From NCBI GenBank assembly GCA_029287915.1, contig JARFQE010000029.1, positions 71,245 to 126,879 of the forward strand: a stretch of 55,635 nucleotides of DNA, given 5' to 3'. Of this stretch, positions 28,777 through 36,970 are shown in pieces. The notes beneath the pieces were generated by a model, which had not been told where the DNA came from, made no database searches, and saw only the letters and a list, made by a program, of their open reading frames with translations. The DNA comes from Arenicellales bacterium. GTDB taxonomy: Bacteria; Pseudomonadota; Gammaproteobacteria; BMS3Bbin11. Position numbers and translations under genes: made by a program. Positions within the stretch are counted from its first letter, which is position 1; each line of letters begins with the position of its first letter.

Positions 28777-29611
28777 TGTATTCAGGCTCCATTGTCGGGT
28801 TTATGCTTTGATTCTATGCTTTGATATAAACATGCATCAAATAAATCACAGGACATTTATCTTAAGTTTCTGTCCGGCGAGCCATCAAAATGACATCAAG
28901 CACTCCTGTTCGTCATAATGATTTGTAAAGTGGCATTACCTACAATGAAGATTTAAAAGAGTTCGAGATGTGCTGGGGAATTAGTGAAATTAAATCCACT
29001 CAGTTTAGAAGAACCCAAACAAGTCAATTTATTACTGGGTTTTGCTTAATCAACACAACCACAACAATTGCGATAGTGTGGACGACATCACCTACCAGAC
29101 CAGAAATTAACGCAGCAGCCAGAAGAACAAGAAACATAAAGTCTCTAAACTGTTGGAAAAAGATATGCGACGATGAGTGTCGCTGATCTTCATGTAAACC
29201 ACTTGAGCCATACTGATCAAGACGCGCAGCAGATTCTGCTTGGTCTAAACCTTGTTCAAAATCAGTTTTGAGCTAAATTTGTAGCTGTTCTAATGTCAGC
29301 GTGTGCCAGTGCGTTATGCTCACAGTCTACCCTTAAAAACTATCAGTAGCTGGCTATTTGGCAAGGAAGTGTTGTTAGTTGGTCGACAGCAGGTTAACCC
29401 AGTTATATACATAGGACGTGTGGAAGAAGCTGAACCTTTAGGTATAACCAGCACTCTGAGATGGTATTTGTTCATCCTGGGTTTGTCCCGCAAACAATAA
29501 ATAAACTAAATCAACCAAATATATGAGAGGCGTCCAGTTGTTTTACAAATAGCCGTCTCTTTATCATTTATTCTGTTCTCCGAACACGGGATTTATTTGT
29601 CATCTTAATTT
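28777..29611. other. Gene-poor stretch with a decayed P-type ATPase
   Basis: No intact gene is visible in these 835 bp. The middle part (29024-29323, minus strand) holds a P-type ATPase relic, listed separately. The left part (28777-29023) should contain the promoter of the CorA gene. The right part (29324-29611) has an open plus-strand frame from about 29303 to 29500 whose product I do not recognise and which runs antisense to the relic's start. Confidence 0.6.
29024..29323 (-). pseudogene. N-terminal relic of a Ca2+-type cation-transporting P-type ATPase
   Basis: From GTG at 29323 the minus strand reads MSITHWHTLTLEQLQ, then an in-frame TAG, then continues LKTDFEQGLDQAESAARL, DQYGSSGLHEDQR, FFQQFRDFMFLVLLAAALIS and GLVGDVVHTIAIVVVVLI before a TGA at 29024. 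This is the order seen at the N-terminus of SERCA/PMR1-like P2A ATPases: the WHxL start, the E-A-x-x-R-L-x-x-Y-G cation-ATPase N domain, and the first membrane pair. The phosphorylation motif DKTGT and all later domains are missing. One nonsense codon plus the truncation make it a pseudogene. Confidence 0.75.
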
Positions 29612-30511
29612 TTATCTGTGCGAGTCTGATGCCTGAAATGTCTGAATAATTTCCCAGGCCTGTTTTGCTGTTTCGACATATTGAAACAGTTCAATATCCT
29701 GAGGATCGATAGCACCCTCATCTACCAGTGCTTCGAAATTAATAATTCGTTGCCAATACTCTCTACCAAACAATAGTACTGGAACCGGTTTAATTTTTTT
29801 TGTCTGGATCAATGTCAGGGTTTCAAAGAGTTCATCAAGAGTCCCAAATCCACCTGGAAATGCGACTAACGCTCGCGCACGCATCAGAAAATGCATCTTG
29901 CGGATAGCGAAATAGTGAAACTGGAAATTAAGTTCCGGTGTAATGTATGAATTGGGCTGTTGCTCATGCGGTAAAACGATATTAAGACCTATACTTTTTC
30001 CGCCTACATCCATAGCGCCGCGATTGGCCGCTTCCATAATACCTGGGCCACCACCGGTAATAACCACAAGCTCACAATTACCCTTGTGCCGCGATTCGGC
30101 AGTGATCATATGTCCCAGTTCTCGCGCATGATCATAGTAGTGCGCCTTGGTGTGAATATTCCTGGCAACTTTCACCTTATGGGCCAAGATCACATCATCT
30201 GGATTAGATCTCAATTGCAGTTCTGCTTTTTGCACACGTTCAGTGGCAGTTTGTAGATCCGGGATACGGGCACTGCCGAACACAACTACAGTTGATTGAA
30301 TACCATTTTCCTGCTGCAGCAACTCCGGCTTGAGTAGTTCCAGCTGCAGACGTACTGGGCGCAATTCATCCCGAAGCAGAAAATCCACGTCGGTATAGGC
30401 CAGGCGATAAGATTGTGATCGCGCCTGTTTGGTATCAGGCACCAGTACGGCAGCATCTGCATCTTCCTCAGCAGAGGGGAACAGATGATCGGTTTTCTCA
30501 GACTCTGTCAT
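29612..30511 (-). CDS. LOG-family protein (TIGR00730-type nucleotide-processing Rossmann fold)
   Basis: This 299-residue protein has a Rossmann-like lysine-decarboxylase-homology domain in its C-terminal two thirds. The family motifs GGGPGIMEAANRGA (near residue 152) and PGGFGTLDE (near 218) are intact. LOG-family proteins cleave nucleoside 5'-monophosphates to ribose 5-phosphate plus base; plant and some bacterial members make active cytokinins. The N-terminal 85 residues are an extra, charged region seen in the longer bacterial group. The ATG directly follows the TAG of a small upstream frame (30512-30682), so translation is probably coupled to that relic. Confidence 0.88.
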   Translation of the reverse strand: MTESEKTDHLFPSAEEDADAAVLVPDTKQARSQSYRLAYTDVDFLLRDELRPVRLQLELLKPELLQQENGIQSTVVVFGSARIPDLQTATERVQKAELQLRSNPDDVILAHKVKVARNIHTKAHYYDHARELGHMITAESRHKGNCELVVITGGGPGIMEAANRGAMDVGGKSIGLNIVLPHEQQPNSYITPELNFQFHYFAIRKMHFLMRARALVAFPGGFGTLDELFETLTLIQTKKIKPVPVLLFGREYWQRIINFEALVDEGAIDPQDIELFQYVETAKQAWEIIQTFQASDSHR

Positions 30512-30682
30512 CTAATAACTCCCTGTTGTCTGGAATTTTTTTGATCGAAATGTAATAGTTTTACCATGATGACTATCCTGTTGCAGACCATGTTCCAGTA
30601 ATACACTGCTACTTACGATTTCAAGCAGACAGATGGAACCAGTCATCCCTTCTGTAGCGCCATAAAAAGTCAGCTTTGTCAT
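30512..30682 (-). pseudogene. Truncated N-terminus of an MBL-fold RNA/DNA exonuclease
   Basis: ATG at 30682 has GGAG 8 nt upstream. The 56-codon frame starts MTKLTFYGATEGMTGSICLL and goes on to EIVSSSVLLEHGLQQDSHH. This fits the first strands of metallo-beta-lactamase-fold exonucleases, which read like L-T-F-x-G-A-x-x-x-V-T-G-S-x-x-L-L-E and then a C-G-L-F/Y-Q-G motif. The metal-binding HxHxDH block, the beta-CASP domain and everything later are absent, and the key Cys-Gly is replaced by His-Gly. The frame ends with TAG immediately before the ATG of the LOG gene. The remaining leader may now serve only to deliver ribosomes to that gene. Confidence 0.6.
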
Positions 30683-30835
30683 TACATCGTCTCCAGTGAC
30701 TAGTTTATGCTGCAGTATAACAATACCAATATTCTATAAACCATCTGATATCACAGGGCGATGCAGATTTATGTAATTGCCAAAATATATTGGGTATACT
30801 ATAAAAATGCTACATTGCCCTATCATGAGTTAATA

Positions 30836-31054
30836 ATGAACATCAGAGCTTATATCAGCCTGTTACTTCTGCTACTGGTTGTGGTCTTTATCGTTCAAAA
30901 TGCTAATGTTGTGGACATCCAGTTTCTGTCCTGGAAGATATCCACGTCCCTGATGATCTTCTCCGTGTTGGCCACCAGCTTTATCATCGGCTGGATTACC
31001 GCGGGGCATTTTCATAACAGACATGATCTGACCAGCAAGAAAAGACTGGAATGA
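30836..31054 (+). CDS. lapA: LapA-domain (DUF1049) membrane protein
   Basis: This small inner-membrane protein of 72 residues has two hydrophobic helices (about 7-25 and 41-60) joined by QNANVVDIQFLSWK, the signature of LapA/YciS proteins. In E. coli LapA works with LapB in control of lipopolysaccharide synthesis. Here lapB is not adjacent. ATG 30836 gives the family start (MNIRAYIS); longer in-frame starts upstream are unlikely. Its TGA overlaps the ATG of the next corA (ATGA), so they are co-translated. Confidence 0.82.
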   Translation: MNIRAYISLLLLLLVVVFIVQNANVVDIQFLSWKISTSLMIFSVLATSFIIGWITAGHFHNRHDLTSKKRLE

Positions 31055-32127
31055 GCTATTTTACAAAACAGTATCATCCTCCCGGCACACCACCGGGTAC
31101 GTTAACAGAAAGACCAGTTACTCAAGCCGGTGAGCTCAAAATCAGCCTCATTGATTATTCTCCTGGCGAACTGATCGAAAAACAACTTGCAAGCGCAAAG
31201 GAATGCCAGCCGTTCCTTAAGGCCCCTTCTGTTACCTGGATCCACATTCAGGGACAACCAGCTCCGCAGAACTTGCAGGAGCTGGCGCGGATTTTTGAAC
31301 TCCACCCGCTCGCGCTTGAGGACGTTCTCAACACTGGCCAACGCCCAAAAGTTGAGTCATATGACAGCCAGCTTTTTGTCATTGCCAGTTTACCAGTCAT
31401 GCGAGATGGCAAGGTCCTTACTGAACAGATTAGTATATTTGCCAACAAGGATTACATTATCAGCTTCCATCAGGGTGTTTCTGATCCTTTTGAACTGATA
31501 CGCAAGCGATTACGCATTCAGGCCGGGAAAATACGGTCTCGTGGGACGGACTACCTGCTCTACTGCCTATTGGATATCATCATTGACGAAGGCTTCCCTG
31601 TACTGGAAAGTTTCGGCGAGGTGGTCGAAATCCTGGAGGAGGAACTGCTGCAAGCACCCGGCAAGGAGACCTTGAGAAAACTGCATGAGGTCAAGCGCGA
31701 ACTGCTATTTCTGCGCCGCATGTTGTGGCCCCAACGCGATCTACTAAATAAACTCATACGAGATGAAGATGAGTTTCTGAATGAGGAAACCCTATTTTAT
31801 CTTCGTGACTGCTATGACCATACCGTTCACATCATGGACTTACTGGATACTTACCGAGAAATGACAACAAGTATGATGGATGTTTATCTTACCAGTATCA
31901 GCTATCGCTTGAATGACGTAATGCGTGTATTGACAATAATTGCCACAATCTTTATTCCACTGACTTTTATTGTCGGCGTCTATGGTATGAACTTCAGTAC
32001 TAACAGCAGCAGCCCATGGGCTATGCCTGAACTTAACTGGTATTACGGTTATCCTCTACTCTGGCTGATAATGGTAATTATTGCAGGTGGAATGATTCTA
32101 TTCTTCAGGCGCAAAGGGTGGTTTTAA
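31051..32127 (+). CDS. corA: CorA magnesium/cobalt transporter
   Basis: This 358-residue CorA has the large cytoplasmic funnel domain and two C-terminal helices. YGMNF lies near residue 311, followed by an unusual serine/asparagine-rich insert (STNSSSPW) before MPELNWYYGYPLLW, the conserved periplasmic loop that selects Mg2+. The RRKGWF end is typical. It overlaps lapA by 4 bp. The PELNW motif makes Mg2+ uptake more likely here than for the CorA-like protein encoded at 27.8 kb. Confidence 0.94.
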   Translation: MSYFTKQYHPPGTPPGTLTERPVTQAGELKISLIDYSPGELIEKQLASAKECQPFLKAPSVTWIHIQGQPAPQNLQELARIFELHPLALEDVLNTGQRPKVESYDSQLFVIASLPVMRDGKVLTEQISIFANKDYIISFHQGVSDPFELIRKRLRIQAGKIRSRGTDYLLYCLLDIIIDEGFPVLESFGEVVEILEEELLQAPGKETLRKLHEVKRELLFLRRMLWPQRDLLNKLIRDEDEFLNEETLFYLRDCYDHTVHIMDLLDTYREMTTSMMDVYLTSISYRLNDVMRVLTIIATIFIPLTFIVGVYGMNFSTNSSSPWAMPELNWYYGYPLLWLIMVIIAGGMILFFRRKGWF

Positions 32128-32239
32128 TATTTTGTGTAGTTCTTCTTTCGAATACTCCGCATCGAATTTTTCAGTTTAGAATAAAACTGAACACTATGGG
32201 GAATCAAAAAAATGCGGAGTAATTATTTGACAGCCAATT

Positions 32240-32593
32240 TTGACTACCGGTCTGTCAGTGTTTCTATTGGCTCTCGCGGTCAGCAATGCAGCTATCGCTG
32301 ATCAGCGGAAATATGAAGAATGTCTGCTGCGTGAAATTCACAGTGCCCGCTATGGCATGACAGTTGAAGATCTGAAAAATGCCTGCTCCGCTTCCAAACT
32401 AGACACGGTAGAACCTATAAGCGAAACCCTGCTTGAAGATGAGAAGAAACAGCAGCAGATAGCTGCAGTGGATGAACGCCTTAAATGTATGACAATATTT
32501 TATATGTCTTCGGAATCGGTTTTGCCTTTTCAGACTGGCTGTAGGGCCATCTATCAGGTTCCTCTGCACATTTCTATACCGGTGTACAGTTAG
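32240..32593 (+). CDS. Putative secreted protein; N-terminus like phospholipase A (OMPLA), possibly truncated
   Basis: The 117-codon frame opens with a signal peptide (hydrophobic LSVFLLALAVSNAAIA, cut before DQRKYEE). KYEECLLREIHSARYGMTVE followed by LKNACSA resembles the Cys-containing leader of outer-membrane phospholipase A proteins in gammaproteobacteria (CLL, a short helix, then a second Cys). The expected beta-barrel after the spacer is missing: the frame ends with a short unrelated tail. The start is uncertain. TTG at 32240 is in frame, and an ATG at 32212 is out of frame by one base, so a frameshift near the start is possible. It may be a pldA relic. Confidence 0.45.
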   Translation: MTTGLSVFLLALAVSNAAIADQRKYEECLLREIHSARYGMTVEDLKNACSASKLDTVEPISETLLEDEKKQQQIAAVDERLKCMTIFYMSSESVLPFQTGCRAIYQVPLHISIPVYS

Positions 32594-32641
32594 TCAGTTG
32601 TGCAGGGAGTTATAAACTATTAGCGTTATTGCCGACTCAAG

Positions 32642-32884
32642 ATGACCATGGTTACAATCGGCCAGCACCAGCTTTTAGGTATACAAAAGGCATACAAAGA
32701 AAAACAGCCCCGTGGGGAGATTCTTAATCATGCTGCGAAAATATAATATTGGCAACGTCAATTATTGAAATCATGTAAAGAGTTGCTTCGTCCCGGTTCG
32801 GAAGCAGAACTTAATTTATCTTTGTCCGACAAACGAAAATTAAACAATTTAGAAAAACCTAATTCTGTTTCACTAGTGGTTTGA
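32642..32884 (+). pseudogene. Possible decayed small gene with one nonsense codon
   Basis: A plus-strand frame from ATG 32642 reads MTMVTIGQHQLLGIQKAYKE and continues through one TAA (32744-32746) to YWQRQLLKSCKELLRPGSEA, ending at TGA 32882 inside the end of fixH on the other strand. The composition after the stop (regular Leu/Lys/Glu helices) looks protein-like. I recognise no family. Support is weak and rests on composition only. Confidence 0.25.
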
Positions 32885-33371
32885 TAATCACCTTGCTTTC
32901 ATCAGGCATCCGCATTGATCCCATCAGGCGCCAGTCATCGGAGGCAATCTGTACATTCCAGCGTCCGCTCTCCAGTTCTGGAATGTTCCCCTTGTAGATG
33001 CCTGGCTGTGACTGTTCGACAAAGATGGTTTTATCCAAACCTGCACGGGTAGAATATATAAAACTGATTTCCAGTGCTGGCGAAGGAGTGTAGCTCTGAT
33101 TACTAGCGAGAAAGACGTTAATACTTCCACTGTTTATCATCAGCTGAGCTGTCAGGCCATGCTCAGCTGCAGCTTTATCCCGTTTTAACTCACGGTTAAT
33201 CTGTTTGCCGACCTTGTAGTAATCATCCACCACCATGCCATCAAATGAGGAGATGGATACAGTCAGGAAGAATACCCCGTAGATGACAGCAGACAGTGGA
33301 ATACCAATAACAAGCCATACAACTGGAATTTTGTACCATGGACTTGGTAAGTTTTTAGTAGAATCATTCAT
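32859..33371 (-). CDS. fixH: FixH-like cbb3 oxidase assembly protein
   Basis: This membrane-anchored protein of 170 residues has one N-terminal helix (about residues 14-36) and a periplasmic beta domain of the FixH family. The DGMVVDDYYKVGKQIN motif just after the helix is the family hallmark. FixH (CcoH) is needed for cbb3 oxidase assembly together with CcoI. ATG 33371 lies 2 bp after the ccoG stop; an in-frame GTG at 33386 would overlap ccoG. It is the last gene of the minus-strand cco cluster. Confidence 0.88.
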   Translation of the reverse strand: MNDSTKNLPSPWYKIPVVWLVIGIPLSAVIYGVFFLTVSISSFDGMVVDDYYKVGKQINRELKRDKAAAEHGLTAQLMINSGSINVFLASNQSYTPSPALEISFIYSTRAGLDKTIFVEQSQPGIYKGNIPELESGRWNVQIASDDWRLMGSMRMPDESKVIIKPLVKQN

Positions 33372-33373
33372 GT

Positions 33374-34780
33374 TTACTGGAACCAATCTGCCGGTGCAAT
33401 AAAACGAGCATCTTCTTCATCCGTTAGTTTTTCATCGTCGACGGCGGTAATTCGAAGAGTGATGTTTGTGCTTCGATCCTTGATGATATCCCCACTGGCA
33501 CGAATTCTCACCAGTGTCTCGACAATTTCCCCGCTTTCAGCATAAGTTTCCGGCTGATCAGGATCAAGTACAGCACCCGGCATGCCATCAATCGAGATAA
33601 CGAAATTGTGTCCCTTGCGGTCCTGATTCATGATTTGTATCATGAAGACATTTTCCAGATCACCATTAGCTGCTTCGCGGTAAAGAATATTCCGGTCACG
33701 GGTTATATCTACACCGACCGGGACGCGCATAATCAACGACCAGATCATTGCAACAATGAGACCGATAAGTATCGCTGAATAAACAAACACGCGTGGCCTG
33801 AAGATATGCAGGCCTCTACCTTTTACCTCGTTAAGTGTTGTATAACGAACCAGACCTTTGTCATAGTTCATTTTATCCATCACATCATCACAGGCATCAA
33901 TGCAGGCTGCACAGGCAATGCATTGATATTGCAGCCCTTCCCGTATATCAATGCCTGTTGGACAGGCCTGAACGCAGAGGCCGCAGTCTATGCAATCGCC
34001 TTTGTCTTTGGGCTTATCCCTACCGCGTTTGCGTGTGCCGCGAGGTTCACCGCGTTTATCGTCATAAGAGATAATTAGCGTGTTGTCATCAAACATCACA
34101 CTCTGGAATCGGGCATAAGGGCACATATAGATACAGACCTGTTCCCGCAGCCAGCCGGCATTGCCATAAGTGGCAAAGGCATAGAATAATATCCAGAATG
34201 TTTCCCAGGGCCCATAATCCAGGGTAGGTATTGCTGCAGCAAGTTCACGAATCGGTGTAAAGTAGCCGACAAAAGTAAAACCGGTCCACAGTGAAAACAG
34301 GACCCAGATGATGTGTTTACTTGCCTTTTTTATCAGCTTTTCTGTATTCCACGGTGATTTGGCCAGCTTCATTTGTTGTGGCCTGCTACCTTCTACCCTG
34401 CGCTCTATCCACAGAAAGACTTCGGTCCAGACTGTTTGTGGACAGGCATAACCACACCATAATCGACCGCCAACTGTGGTAAACAGGAACAAAGCAAGCG
34501 CAGAAATGACAAGTACGGCTGACAGATAAATGAGATCCTGAGGCCACAGCGTCATCATAAAGATATTGAATTTTCTGTTGGGCAGGTCAAACAACAGCGC
34601 CTGACGTCCTTCTCCCCAGTTGATCCATGGCAGGATGTAATAAAGGCCAAGTGTCAGCAGTACCATTGCCACTCGCCAGCGAGCGAATATCCCATGTACC
34701 TGGCGCGGGTAGATCTCTTTGCGCTTGGCGTACAGGGAATCCTGTTCTCGCTTTACATTCTTTGGCTCGGCTGATGACAT
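33374..34780 (-). CDS. ccoG: Cytochrome c oxidase accessory protein CcoG
   Basis: This polyferredoxin of 468 residues has about five membrane helices. A ferredoxin-like site near residue 265 reads CIDCGLCVQACPTGID, with the second cluster in CIACAACIDACD. WCGYACPQTVWTE near residue 108 is also conserved. A C-terminal periplasmic Ig-like domain (about 370-468) completes the family layout. CcoG reduces Cu(II) to Cu(I) for insertion into the cbb3 oxidase. The gene sits between fixH and a small membrane-protein gene. An 8-bp inverted repeat lies just upstream at 34818-34840. Confidence 0.95.
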   Translation of the reverse strand: MSSAEPKNVKREQDSLYAKRKEIYPRQVHGIFARWRVAMVLLTLGLYYILPWINWGEGRQALLFDLPNRKFNIFMMTLWPQDLIYLSAVLVISALALFLFTTVGGRLWCGYACPQTVWTEVFLWIERRVEGSRPQQMKLAKSPWNTEKLIKKASKHIIWVLFSLWTGFTFVGYFTPIRELAAAIPTLDYGPWETFWILFYAFATYGNAGWLREQVCIYMCPYARFQSVMFDDNTLIISYDDKRGEPRGTRKRGRDKPKDKGDCIDCGLCVQACPTGIDIREGLQYQCIACAACIDACDDVMDKMNYDKGLVRYTTLNEVKGRGLHIFRPRVFVYSAILIGLIVAMIWSLIMRVPVGVDITRDRNILYREAANGDLENVFMIQIMNQDRKGHNFVISIDGMPGAVLDPDQPETYAESGEIVETLVRIRASGDIIKDRSTNITLRITAVDDEKLTDEEDARFIAPADWFQ

Positions 34781-34817
34781 AACCGTTTTCTCTTCGGTAT
34801 TGGATTTGATAGTAGTC

Positions 34818-34840
34818 TGTGAGTGTTGACTGCACTCACA
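34818..34840. repeat. Perfect 8-bp inverted repeat upstream of ccoG
   Basis: TGTGAGTG and CACTCACA are separated by TTGACTG. It lies in the 72-bp gap between the small membrane-protein gene and ccoG. There is no T-tract, so it is more likely an operator or an mRNA processing hairpin than a terminator. Confidence 0.7.
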
Positions 34841-34852
34841 AATTTGGTCTGT

Positions 34853-35107
34853 TTAGTTACAGCGATTACAGGGTCGCAGGAAATAACATGACAGCAGGCA
34901 CGAAACCAGGGTCGTGAGCCACAAAAACAGGAAGGTCACAGAATAAAAAGCCATGTTACTGACTCCACTGGCGTAAAGCTCAGGAAAAACTTCACCAGGA
35001 GAAAAGACCCAGTAAAACAGGATCATTGCGACCCCGGATGTCAGAAATGATGGCCATAGTACGGCGATCACGCGCTGAATTTTTGGAATTTCATCTTTAT
35101 CAGTCAT
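34853..35107 (-). CDS. Small two-helix membrane protein of the cco cluster
   Basis: This 84-residue protein has two hydrophobic helices (about residues 17-35 and 51-76) and a cysteine-bearing end (LLSCYFLRPCNRCN) with four Cys in the last 17 residues. I have no family name for it, though proteins of this kind do occur in proteobacterial cco loci. Its place between ccoP and ccoG suggests a role in oxidase or copper assembly (inference). ATG 35107 is preferred; an in-frame TTG at 35125 would add six residues. The ccoNOQP terminator lies upstream, so read-through or a separate promoter must supply it. Confidence 0.65.
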   Translation of the reverse strand: MTDKDEIPKIQRVIAVLWPSFLTSGVAMILFYWVFSPGEVFPELYASGVSNMAFYSVTFLFLWLTTLVSCLLSCYFLRPCNRCN

Positions 35108-35160
35108 TTTCACGTCAAGAATCAATGGTAGAAAACTAATATCACACTGTATGGTTAGAT

Positions 35161-35189
35161 AAAAATACCGGGCTCATTGCCCGGTATTT
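35161..35189 (-). terminator. Terminator of the ccoNOQP operon
   Basis: An 11-bp perfect stem, AAATACCGGGC / GCCCGGTATTT with a 5-nt loop, is followed on the minus strand by further T residues. It lies 50 bp after the ccoP stop. Confidence 0.88.
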
Positions 35190-35240
35190 ACTAAAACACA
35201 GCCTGGTCTTGTTGCTGTTGGGGGCTGCCTGATAATGACA

Positions 35241-36161
35241 CTACTCTAGTGACAGGCTGTACACGTAGGCAGAGAGGAGGTGCGTCTTTCCTTCTCCAAG
35301 AAATTCCCCGAATGCCGGCATTTTGCCATTGCGGCCTTCTATGATGGTTTTCTCAATGCTGCGGCGTGAAGCGCCATAGACCCAGCTGTCGTCAGTTAGA
35401 TCAGGGGCGCCAAGAGCGATATTTCCAGTTGCTTCTGCACCGTGGCAGGCAACACACAATTGCTGGAATTTTTCTTTACCAGCATCAAGATCTCCAGCCG
35501 TTTTCCTGCCGCTTAAAGACATCACATAGGCGGTGACATTTTTCACGCCATCGTCACCCAACACCTCACCCCAGGCAGGCATTACACCCATGCGGCCACT
35601 GTAAATCGTCTGCTTGATCTGGGCAGGTTCTCCACCCCATAACCAGCGACTATCACGCAGGTTTGGGAAACCCGGGCCACCACCAGCATCGCTACCGTGG
35701 CATTGTGTGCAATAGGTGCTGAACAAACGGCTGCCGGTCTTGATGGCTTCCTTGTTCTGTGCCAGCTCGGTAATGTCCTGTTTCAGATAGTTCACATACT
35801 GGGCTCCAAATTTCTCATCAGCAGCTTTTCTTTCATTCTCGTATTGACCGACCGATGTCCAGCCAAGTACACCGCCAAAAACTGCACTGCCTGGGTATAA
35901 CACCAGGTAGACGAGGCCAAATATATTGGTAGCAATAAACATCTGCAGCCACCAGCGTGGCAGTGGAGTGTTAAGTTCTTCCAGCGTTTCATCCCATTTA
36001 TGACCAGTTGGCTGCGCTTCCTCGTGTGAAGCGGCAGTATCTCCCTTTGACTGGGACAGCAGCAGGTAGAAACACCAGAATATACCACCTACAGTAATAA
36101 TAAAGATAAACCATGCCCAGAAGGGACTGGTGAAATCAGACATCAAATCATACTCAGACAT
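35241..36161 (-). CDS. ccoP: cbb3 oxidase diheme subunit CcoP
   Basis: This 306-residue cytochrome c has two N-terminal membrane helices (about 12-35 and 73-100) and two periplasmic c-type heme domains. Heme motifs are CTQCH (residues 151-155) and CVACH (236-240), with axial methionines available in MGVMPAWG and GKMPAFGE. It passes electrons to CcoO and CcoN. It overlaps ccoQ by 8 bp. The start could be ATG 36161 or the in-frame ATG six codons later. Confidence 0.96.
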   Translation of the reverse strand: MSEYDLMSDFTSPFWAWFIFIITVGGIFWCFYLLLSQSKGDTAASHEEAQPTGHKWDETLEELNTPLPRWWLQMFIATNIFGLVYLVLYPGSAVFGGVLGWTSVGQYENERKAADEKFGAQYVNYLKQDITELAQNKEAIKTGSRLFSTYCTQCHGSDAGGGPGFPNLRDSRWLWGGEPAQIKQTIYSGRMGVMPAWGEVLGDDGVKNVTAYVMSLSGRKTAGDLDAGKEKFQQLCVACHGAEATGNIALGAPDLTDDSWVYGASRRSIEKTIIEGRNGKMPAFGEFLGEGKTHLLSAYVYSLSLE

Positions 36162-36336
36162 TGTCTTTTTCCTCTGATTTTGTTGTTTTGTCTACAAATT
36201 TGTCCTCTTCCAGAGGCAGGTGCGCAAGTGCATCAAACCCGGTTTTGCGTTTGCTGCTCCATGCCCAGATCACAATCGCGATGAATAGCACGAACAGGGC
36301 CAGGGTCCAGTAGCTGTGAAATTCTATAGCGTCCAT
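36154..36336 (-). CDS. ccoQ: cbb3 oxidase subunit CcoQ (FixQ)
   Basis: This 60-residue single-span protein has a hydrophobic helix (YWTLALFVLFIAIVIWAW, residues 9-26), then SKRKTGFDALAHLPLEED, the usual CcoQ tail. CcoQ stabilises the interaction of CcoP with the core complex. It lies 8 bp after ccoO and overlaps ccoP by 8 bp. Confidence 0.9.
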   Translation of the reverse strand: MDAIEFHSYWTLALFVLFIAIVIWAWSSKRKTGFDALAHLPLEEDKFVDKTTKSEEKDNV

Positions 36337-36344
36337 GGTATTGG

Positions 36345-36956
36345 TTACCTCACAGCCGGGATGGTTGATCCCAGGTTTTGCAGATAGGCAATCATCGCAT
36401 CCATTTCTGTTTTACCTTTTAGCATTTCTGCTGCACCGGCGATATCTTCATCTGTATAGGGAACGCCCAGGGTCTTCAGGGTCTGTATCCGTTCGGCGAT
36501 GTTTGAGCCTTCTACACTGTTTTCAGCCAGCCATGGATAACCCGGCATAATTGAGCCAGGCACCACATCACGAGGGTTAATCAAATGTATACGATGCCAC
36601 TCGTCACTGTAGCGACCGCCTACGCGGTGTAGATCAGGACCAGTCCGCTTGGACCCCCAGAGGAAAGGGCGATCATAGATAAACTCACTGGCCAGTGAGT
36701 AATGGCCATAGCGTTCAGTTTCTGCGCGGAAAGGACGAATCATCTGCGAATGGCAGGTGTTGCAACCTTCGCGGACGTAGACATCACGTCCTGCCAGCTG
36801 CAATGCAGTATAGGGTTTGAGCCCCTCAATCGGTTGCGTGGTTGATTTCATGAAAAACAGCGGCACAATTTCAACCAGCCCTCCGAATAAGACCACAATA
36901 ATGCTTAAAATGATCAGGAGAGGTACGCTTTTTTCCGCTTTTGCTTGGATAGACAT
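36345..36956 (-). CDS. ccoO: cbb3 oxidase monoheme subunit CcoO
   Basis: This 203-residue membrane-anchored cytochrome c has one N-terminal helix (about 12-36) and one heme motif, CNTCH, at residues 65-69, followed by [18 protein letters not shown], conserved in CcoO. The C-terminal part [11 protein letters not shown] supplies the axial methionine. It lies between ccoN and ccoQ in the standard order. Confidence 0.97.
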   Translation of the reverse strand: MSIQAKAEKSVPLLIILSIIVVLFGGLVEIVPLFFMKSTTQPIEGLKPYTALQLAGRDVYVREGCNTCHSQMIRPFRAETERYGHYSLASEFIYDRPFLWGSKRTGPDLHRVGGRYSDEWHRIHLINPRDVVPGSIMPGYPWLAENSVEGSNIAERIQTLKTLGVPYTDEDIAGAAEMLKGKTEMDAMIAYLQNLGSTIPAVR

Positions 36957-36970
36957 AAATTTTCTCCTTC

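Noticed and set aside
29303-29500. 65-codon plus-strand frame
   Set aside because: It starts antisense to the ATPase relic, has no ribosome site, and its product is not recognised. It might be another relic but I could not support it.
34818-34840. Inverted repeat as a terminator
   Set aside because: No T-tract follows on either strand, so it is listed only as a repeat.
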